DNA of 12,196 bases from Bacteroidota bacterium (lineage in GTDB: Bacteria; Bacteroidota; Bacteroidia; Bacteroidales; Prolixibacteraceae), in assembly GCA_030632865.1 (NCBI GenBank), contig DAOVTY010000069.1, positions 1 to 12,196 on the forward strand, given 5' to 3'. Both the position numbers and the translations under genes were made by a program. The notes below the pieces were generated by a model. That model saw only the letters and a program-made list of their open reading frames with translations, was not told the DNA's origin and ran no database searches. Shown here piece after piece: positions 8,154-12,196 of this stretch (position 1 is the first letter of the stretch; each line of letters opens with the position of its first letter).

Positions 8154-8177
8154 GTTGTTTAAAGAAGTTGTTTAAAG
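8154..8177. repeat. Direct repeat of 11 bp, 13-bp period
   Basis: GTTGTTTAAAG occurs at 8154-8164 and again at 8167-8177, separated by 2 bp. It lies just upstream of the predicted -33 element of the minus-strand operon, a position suited to a DNA-binding regulator, but no known operator is recognised and AT-rich chance similarity is possible. Confidence 0.4.
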
Positions 8178-8364
8178 TCAAATTGAAAATATGCGAGCAA
8201 CATATTGATACCATTACATTTCAGATATATTTTCTTTAATAGCTATGTTTACTGAGAAAACCTAGCTATGCCAAATAAAACCATCATGTAACGTATAATT
8301 CCATTAACTTTAACAACTTCAATAATAATTTAACTTATTAAAACTCATTTATTTACATAAAACC
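8178..8364. other. Divergent intergenic DNA, no gene seen
   Basis: This is the rest of the 349-bp region between uxs and rpsA. It is AT-rich with stop codons in all frames. The only other regularity is the octamer TAGCTATG at 8240-8247 and 8263-8270, which contains the palindrome TAGCTA. I see no RNA gene, riboswitch or terminator. Confidence 0.6.
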
Positions 8365-8395
8365 TTTGAAATATATTAATTATATTATATTTTTG
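8365..8395 (+). promoter_or_regulatory. Predicted rpsA promoter
   Basis: TTTG at 8365-8368 and TATTTTTG at 8388-8395 are perfect matches to the Bacteroidota -33 and -7 elements, with a 19-bp spacer made only of A and T. The start site would be near 8400-8403, giving a leader of about 46-50 nt before the rpsA ATG. The leader is AT-rich with no Shine-Dalgarno sequence, as expected in this phylum. Confidence 0.75.
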
Positions 8396-8448
8396 CGCGC
8401 GATTTAAAACAAATATATTGTCTAACTTATTAATTTATTAAGAATTAC

Positions 8449-10593
8449 ATGATTGAAAAGAAAAAAGAAGTTATTGAAAAGGAGGTAAAAGAGACTCCAG
8501 TTCAAGACGAAAAAAAGGTTGTTGAGGCCGCTACTGAAGAAAAAACGGAAGTAGTTGCAAAAGAGACAACAAAAAAAGAAGCTGCTCCTAAAAAGACAGC
8601 AAAAAAATCTAAAGAAGTTGTAGCTGAAGGAAAAACGGAAGTGGTTGAAGAAGTTAAAGCTCCTGTAAAAACTGAAGAGACAACAAAAAAAGAAAAAACT
8701 GTTGCAACTAAAGAAACTGCAAAAAAAGCAGAAAAAGTTGTGGCTGAAGAAAAAATTGAAGTAGCCAAAGAAGTAAAAGAAACTGAGGCTCCGGTTGAAG
8801 AAATAAAGACTGACACCAGCACCGAAACTGAAGATTTCGACTGGGATAGTTTAGAAAGCAAAGTTGATAAATACTCTAAAAAAGAGAGAGAAGATTTATC
8901 GAATTTGTACAATGACACTTTAAATACAGTTTCGGAAAAAGAAGTTATAGAAGGAACTGTAATTGCGTTAAACAAACGCGAAGTTGTTGTTAATATTGGG
9001 TACAAATCTGACGGTATTGTAAGCGTAAACGAATTCCGCTACAACCCCGAATTAGCTATTGGAGACACAGTAGACGTTTACATCGAAAGTCTGGAAGACA
9101 AAAAAGGACAGATGATTCTGTCGCACAAACAAGCGCGTGCAACTCGCTCTTGGGAACGTGTTAACGAGTCGCTTGATAATAGCGAAATCATTAAAGGTTT
9201 CATTAAATGCCGTACAAAAGGTGGTATGATTGTGGATGTTTTCGGAATAGAAGCATTCTTACCAGGTTCGCAAATTGATGTTAAACCAATTCGCGATTAC
9301 GATATATATGTTGGAAAAACCATGGAATTTAAAGTGGTTAAAATCAATCAGGAATATCGTAACGTGGTTGTTTCTCACAAAGCTCTTATAGAGGCTGAAC
9401 TTGAGTTACAAAAGAAAGAAATTATTGCTAAACTTGAAAAAGGACAAGTTCTTGAAGGAACAGTTAAGAACGTTACTTCTTACGGTGTATTCATGGATCT
9501 TGGAGGTGTTGACGGACTTATCCACATTACCGACCTTTCTTGGGGACGCATTTCGCACCCAACCGAAATTGTTGAATTAGATCAAAAATTAAATGTTGTA
9601 ATTCTTGATTTCGATGATGACAAAAAACGTATTGCTCTTGGTTTGAAACAACTTACTCCTCACCCATGGGATAACCTAGATGCTGAGTTGAAAGTTGGTG
9701 ACAAAGTTAAAGGTAAAGTTGTTGTTATTGCTGACTACGGTGCATTTGTAGAAATTACAACAGGTGTTGAAGGATTAATTCACGTGTCAGAAATGTCGTG
9801 GAGCCAGCACTTACGTAGCGCACAAGATTTCTTAAAAGTAGGAGACGAAATAGAAGCAGCTATTCTTACATTAGATCGCGACGAGCGTAAAATGTCGTTA
9901 GGTTTGAAACAGTTGAAAACTGATCCTTGGGAAAATATCGATACTGAATTTGGAGTTGGAAGCAAGCACAATGCAACTGTACGCAACTTTACAAACTTTG
10001 GTGTGTTTGTCGAAATTGCTGAAGGAGTTGACGGATTAATTCATATCTCAGATTTGAGCTGGACTAAGAAAATCAAACACCCATCAGAGTTTACTGCAAT
10101 TAGCGAAAAAATTGAAGTAGCTGTACTTGACATCGACAAGAACAACCGTAGATTAAGTCTAGGACACAAACAATTAGAGGAGAATCCATGGGATGTATTT
10201 GAAACTATTTTCACATCAGATTCAATTCACGAAGGAACAGTTATTGACTTAATGGACAAAGGTGCTGTTATTGCACTTCCATACGGCGTTGAAGGTTTTG
10301 CTACTCCTCGTCATCTTGTAAAAGAAGACGGAACGAAAGTAAAACAAGACGAAAAATTAGATTTCAAAGTTATCGAATTCAATAAGTCTGCTAAAAGAAT
10401 TATTGTATCGCATTCAAGAATATTCGAAGATGTGAAACGTGCTGAAAACAATGCTAAACGCAAGCCACAAACACGTACGAACAAAAAACCAATGAGAGTT
10501 GCAGACAATGCTGAAAAGACAACATTGGGCGATATCAGTGAATTGGCTGCTTTGAAAGTGCAGATGGAAGCGAAAGAGAAAAAAGATAAATAA
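8449..10593 (+). CDS. rpsA: 30S ribosomal protein S1 with a long Lys/Glu-rich N-terminal extension
   Basis: S1 binds mRNA on the 30S subunit and promotes initiation, which matters in Bacteroidota because Shine-Dalgarno pairing is little used. The protein has 714 aa against 557 in E. coli. Six S1 (OB-fold) domains lie at about 165-228, 246-312, 332-402, 417-489, 504-575 and 592-657. Domains 3-5 carry clear signatures such as GVFMDLGGVDGLIHITDLSW, GAFVEITTGVEGLIHVSEMSW and GVFVEIAEGVDGLIHISDLSW. Domains 1 and 2 are diverged, as is usual for the ribosome-docking pair. Residues 1 to about 125 are a disordered Lys/Glu/Val/Thr-rich extension containing an imperfect duplication, followed by an acidic stretch around 121-136; the C-terminus (660-714) is basic and then mixed. 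ATG at 8449 is the only sensible start: the next in-frame Met is near residue 222, inside domain 1. A strong promoter precedes it and no terminator separates it from the STAS gene 44 nt downstream. Confidence 0.95.
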   Translation: MIEKKKEVIEKEVKETPVQDEKKVVEAATEEKTEVVAKETTKKEAAPKKTAKKSKEVVAEGKTEVVEEVKAPVKTEETTKKEKTVATKETAKKAEKVVAEEKIEVAKEVKETEAPVEEIKTDTSTETEDFDWDSLESKVDKYSKKEREDLSNLYNDTLNTVSEKEVIEGTVIALNKREVVVNIGYKSDGIVSVNEFRYNPELAIGDTVDVYIESLEDKKGQMILSHKQARATRSWERVNESLDNSEIIKGFIKCRTKGGMIVDVFGIEAFLPGSQIDVKPIRDYDIYVGKTMEFKVVKINQEYRNVVVSHKALIEAELELQKKEIIAKLEKGQVLEGTVKNVTSYGVFMDLGGVDGLIHITDLSWGRISHPTEIVELDQKLNVVILDFDDDKKRIALGLKQLTPHPWDNLDAELKVGDKVKGKVVVIADYGAFVEITTGVEGLIHVSEMSWSQHLRSAQDFLKVGDEIEAAILTLDRDERKMSLGLKQLKTDPWENIDTEFGVGSKHNATVRNFTNFGVFVEIAEGVDGLIHISDLSWTKKIKHPSEFTAISEKIEVAVLDIDKNNRRLSLGHKQLEENPWDVFETIFTSDSIHEGTVIDLMDKGAVIALPYGVEGFATPRHLVKEDGTKVKQDEKLDFKVIEFNKSAKRIIVSHSRIFEDVKRAENNAKRKPQTRTNKKPMRVADNAEKTTLGDISELAALKVQMEAKEKKDK
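8563..8797 (+). repeat. Imperfect tandem duplication in the S1 N-terminal extension
   Basis: The 18-mer GAGACAACAAAAAAAGAA occurs at 8563-8580 and 8677-8694, exactly 114 nt (38 codons) apart. The similarity continues at the protein level: KKTAKKSKEVVAEGKTEV (48-65) aligns with KETAKKAEKVVAEEKIEV (88-105), and each copy runs on to an APV motif (71-73; 114-116). The offset grows from 38 to 40 codons, so the copies have acquired a small in-frame indel since duplication. Confidence 0.75.
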
Positions 10594-10607
10594 ATTAGGA
10601 TTTGGTT

Positions 10608-10630
10608 ATTTACGATAGAATTTCGTAAAT
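10608..10630 (+). other. Perfect 8-bp hairpin between rpsA and the STAS gene
   Basis: ATTTACGA (10608-10615) and TCGTAAAT (10623-10630) are exact inverted repeats around a 7-nt loop. No U-run follows, so it is not a normal terminator. It ends 7 nt before the STAS start codon, over the ribosome-loading region, and could limit STAS translation or mark an RNA-processing site. No function is established. Confidence 0.55.
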
Positions 10631-10637
10631 TGTAACT

Positions 10638-10991
10638 ATGACATTTGAAATTCATAAAAACGGAAATCATACTTTAGTTAAAGTAAATTCCGAAAGGCTT
10701 GACACAAATAACGCTCCCGATTTAAAATCGGCATTGGTTGTTATCAGCAACAAAGGCGAAAAAAACATAGTTCTCGATTTAAGCAGTTGTACTTATTGCG
10801 ACTCGTCTGGATTAAGAGCAGTTTTGGTAGCCAACCGGTTGTGCGAAGATGCCATTGGAACGTTCATTTTGTGTGGTCTTCAGCCCGATGTGAAAAATCT
10901 GGTAAAAATCTCAATGCTTCATACAGTTTTATTAATTACTGAAACTACAGATGAAGCAAAAGATTTACTAGTAAAAAAGGAAAACCTGTAA
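10638..10991 (+). CDS. Single-domain STAS protein, anti-sigma factor antagonist-like
   Basis: The 117-aa product is a complete stand-alone STAS domain of the SpoIIAA/RsbV type. The key loop is YCDSSGLRAVLVANRL (53-68): DSSGL carries the serine that partner anti-sigma kinases phosphorylate, by analogy Ser57, with Ser56 adjacent. The preceding strand NIVLDLSSCTY and the C-terminal helix with TDEAKDLLV also fit. In known systems the unphosphorylated protein binds an anti-sigma kinase and frees a sigma factor; no kinase, phosphatase or sigma gene lies in this window, so the partner is unknown. The gene starts 44 nt after rpsA and stops 6 nt before rnz, so an rpsA-STAS-rnz transcript is likely. 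Confidence 0.9.
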   Translation: MTFEIHKNGNHTLVKVNSERLDTNNAPDLKSALVVISNKGEKNIVLDLSSCTYCDSSGLRAVLVANRLCEDAIGTFILCGLQPDVKNLVKISMLHTVLLITETTDEAKDLLVKKENL

Positions 10992-10997
10992 CTAGGA

Positions 10998-11912
10998 ATG
11001 CCTTTTAAATTAACCATACTGGGAAGTAGTTCTGCATTACCAACATCTGAAAGATATCCAACCGCTCAAGTATTAAATATACTTGGGCGGTTTTTTTTGA
11101 TAGATTGTGGAGAGGGAACACAAATTCAACTGAGACGACAAAAAATTGGGTTTAGTAAAATAAAACACATTTTCATATCGCATCTGCATGGCGACCATTA
11201 TTTTGGGTTAATCGGATTAATTTCAACACTTAATTTGCTTGGTTTAAAAACAGATATTCATATTTATTCTCCATCCGAATTAAAAAACCTTATACAACCG
11301 CAGCTTGATTTTATTAAAGGCAAAAGGAAAGTGAACCTTATTTTTCACCCGTTAAATTTTAAAAAGCCCCAAAAAATTTATACTGACAAAAGAGTTGAAG
11401 TATTTTCGTTTCCGGTAAAACACAGCATTTCAACGTGTGGATTCTTATTTAAAGAAATTCAAAAACATGCAAATATTAAAAAAGAGGCCATTCTAAAATA
11501 CAATATTCCAATTGCCAAAATAAAAGATATTAAAGCCGGCTCCGACTTTATAACGGATAAAGGAGAAATTATTCAAAATATTAAACTAACAAAAATACCA
11601 CCTCAACCACGCTCATACGCTTTTTGCACCGACACTGCATATTACGAACCAATTGTTGAAATTATTAAAGATGTTGATTTGTTGTACCACGAAGCCACTT
11701 TCCCTGAAGAGATGAAAGATTTTGCACAGAAAACATTGCATTCAACAGCTACCGATGCAGCAAATATTGCAAAACTAGCAAATGTAAAAAAGCTGATTAT
11801 TGGTCATTTTTCAGCAAGATATAATGATGCCTCCATATTTGAAAATGAAGCCCGTATTGTTTTTGAAAATACAGTTTCAGCAAAAGAGGGGAAAACTTAT
11901 AAAGTGAAATAA
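10998..11912 (+). CDS. rnz: Ribonuclease Z (tRNA 3' endonuclease)
   Basis: This 304-aa short-form RNase Z is a zinc-dependent metallo-beta-lactamase-fold enzyme that cleaves the 3' trailer from tRNA precursors. Metal ligands are complete: HLHGDH (62-67), His142 in FPVKHSISTCGF, Asp212 in FCTDTAY, and His270 in GHFSARY. His248 (TLHSTATDAA) and the YHEATF motif (230-235) are typical catalytic features of the family. The N-terminus, LTILGSSSALPTSERYPTAQ, begins directly with the first fold strand, supporting the ATG at 10998. It follows the STAS gene by 6 nt. Unusually, codons about 22-34 form a strong intrinsic terminator on the coding strand, so completion of the transcript may depend on close ribosome following. 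Confidence 0.96.
   Translation: MPFKLTILGSSSALPTSERYPTAQVLNILGRFFLIDCGEGTQIQLRRQKIGFSKIKHIFISHLHGDHYFGLIGLISTLNLLGLKTDIHIYSPSELKNLIQPQLDFIKGKRKVNLIFHPLNFKKPQKIYTDKRVEVFSFPVKHSISTCGFLFKEIQKHANIKKEAILKYNIPIAKIKDIKAGSDFITDKGEIIQNIKLTKIPPQPRSYAFCTDTAYYEPIVEIIKDVDLLYHEATFPEEMKDFAQKTLHSTATDAANIAKLANVKKLIIGHFSARYNDASIFENEARIVFENTVSAKEGKTYKVK
11061..11098 (+). terminator. Intrinsic terminator inside the rnz coding sequence
   Basis: The arms ACCGCTCAAGTAT (11061-11073) and ATACTTGGGCGGT (11079-11091) pair over 13 bp with a single U-G wobble and a 5-nt loop, followed by seven more T residues (11092-11098). Only the plus strand has the U-tract. The structure lies 64-101 nt into rnz, so a ribosome translating close behind polymerase would prevent it from forming. 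It may end part of the rpsA-STAS transcript or attenuate rnz. Confidence 0.7.
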
Positions 11913-11976
11913 CTGTTTTCCAAAAAAAAATACACATTTTCAAAATAGTATAAATCTACATACTACGGAACAAAGA

Positions 11977-11984
11977 TAACTTTG
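11977..11984 (+). promoter_or_regulatory. Isolated -7-like element downstream of rnz
   Basis: TAACTTTG matches TAnnTTTG exactly and lies within the palindrome CAAAGATAACTTTG (11971-11984). No TTTG is found at the -33 position (11954-11957 reads ATCT), so promoter activity is doubtful. If active, the transcript would reach the hairpin at 12038 after about 50 nt. Confidence 0.2.
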
Positions 11985-12031
11985 CAAAAAAGTAATTAGA
12001 AAGAGTTCAATTTACACATCCCTTAAAAAAC

Positions 12032-12067
12032 AAAAAATGCCATCTCGCAAAACGAGATGGCAATTTT
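12032..12067. terminator. Bidirectional terminator between rnz and the GIN-domain gene
   Basis: TGCCATCTCG (12038-12047) and CGAGATGGCA (12053-12062) form a perfect 10-bp stem with the loop CAAAA. On the minus strand six U follow (12037-12032), making it a strong terminator for the GIN-domain gene, whose stop is about 29 nt upstream. On the plus strand a shorter ATTTT tract follows, so it probably also ends rnz transcripts. Confidence 0.85.
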
Positions 12068-12090
12068 GATGATATCGAGTTTCAAATAAC

Positions 12091-12196
12091 CTAATCCTTT
12101 TTAACAGATCCAAGTCCATCAACTATTTTAGTAACTTTTGGATTTCCACGATATTTAATATTTCCAACACCTTCTATTTTTGCATAAAGTGTTTCA
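12091..12196 (-). CDS. C-terminus of a GIN-domain (DUF2807) protein, partial
   Basis: On the minus strand a frame enters at the window edge and stops with TAG (12093-12091), encoding 34 residues. The sequence KIEGVGNIKYRGNPKVTKIVDGLGSVKKD is the usual last beta-repeat and terminus of 'putative auto-transporter adhesin head GIN' domain proteins (DUF2807), where 'GxGxIxYxGNPxVxKxxxGxGxVKK' is typical. These are exported beta-helical proteins of Bacteroidota with no settled function. The start and signal peptide lie outside the window. A strong terminator follows. Confidence 0.82.
   Translation of the reverse strand, partial: ETLYAKIEGVGNIKYRGNPKVTKIVDGLGSVKKD

Noticed and set aside
8470..8490. 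AGGAGGT resembling a Shine-Dalgarno site just inside rpsA
   Set aside because: It is part of the Glu-Lys-Glu-Val codons and no suitable start codon follows in frame; this phylum rarely uses such sites.
8502..9005. Reverse-strand open frame of 167 aa, rich in Ser, Thr, Phe and Val
   Set aside because: It mirrors the Lys/Glu-rich codons of the S1 extension; its composition follows from the complementary strand and it has no recognisable domain.
10311..10670. Reverse-strand 119-aa frame across the rpsA/STAS junction
   Set aside because: It overlaps the S1 C-terminus and the STAS start; no domain, promoter or ribosome site supports it.

Overview
This is an AT-rich chromosomal window from a member of the Bacteroidota, most likely a marine or anaerobic member of the Bacteroidales/Marinilabiliales type (inference). 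The evidence is three C-termini resembling the type IX secretion (T9SS) sorting domain, TTTG / TAnnTTTG promoters typical of the phylum, absence of clear Shine-Dalgarno sequences, and a set of proteins (DUF1080, CotH-like, GIN/DUF2807, STAS next to RNase Z) common in that group.

Layout. At 1-616 (+) are the tail of a T9SS-secreted protein and a 166-aa ORF that reads as a sulfatase with its catalytic core removed: signal peptide and first sulfatase motif, then the sulfatase tail and a sorting domain, all in frame. From 8099 down to 625 on the minus strand runs a long co-directional series: UDP-glucuronate decarboxylase, rfbA, rfbC, rfbD and a phosphohexomutase, packed 2-6 nt apart, then a DUF1080 secreted protein with a terminator, then a secreted CotH-family kinase-like protein. 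The first five genes convert hexose phosphate and nucleotide sugars into dTDP-rhamnose and UDP-xylose precursors for surface polysaccharide. rfbB (dTDP-glucose 4,6-dehydratase) is absent and must be supplied elsewhere.

A 349-bp divergent intergenic region (8100-8448) carries a promoter for each side. On the plus strand follow ribosomal protein S1 (714 aa, with a long Lys/Glu-rich repeated N-terminal extension), a single-domain STAS protein and RNase Z. These three probably form one transcription unit, which links translation initiation, an unknown STAS-dependent partner switch and tRNA 3'-end maturation. A textbook intrinsic terminator lies inside the rnz coding sequence about 65-100 nt after its start codon. 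The window ends with a bidirectional terminator and the C-terminus of a minus-strand GIN-domain (DUF2807) protein.

I found no CRISPR array, tRNA, rRNA, insertion sequence or phage gene, and no clear defence or otherwise novel multi-gene system. The best leads are the terminator inside rnz and the core-deleted sulfatase.
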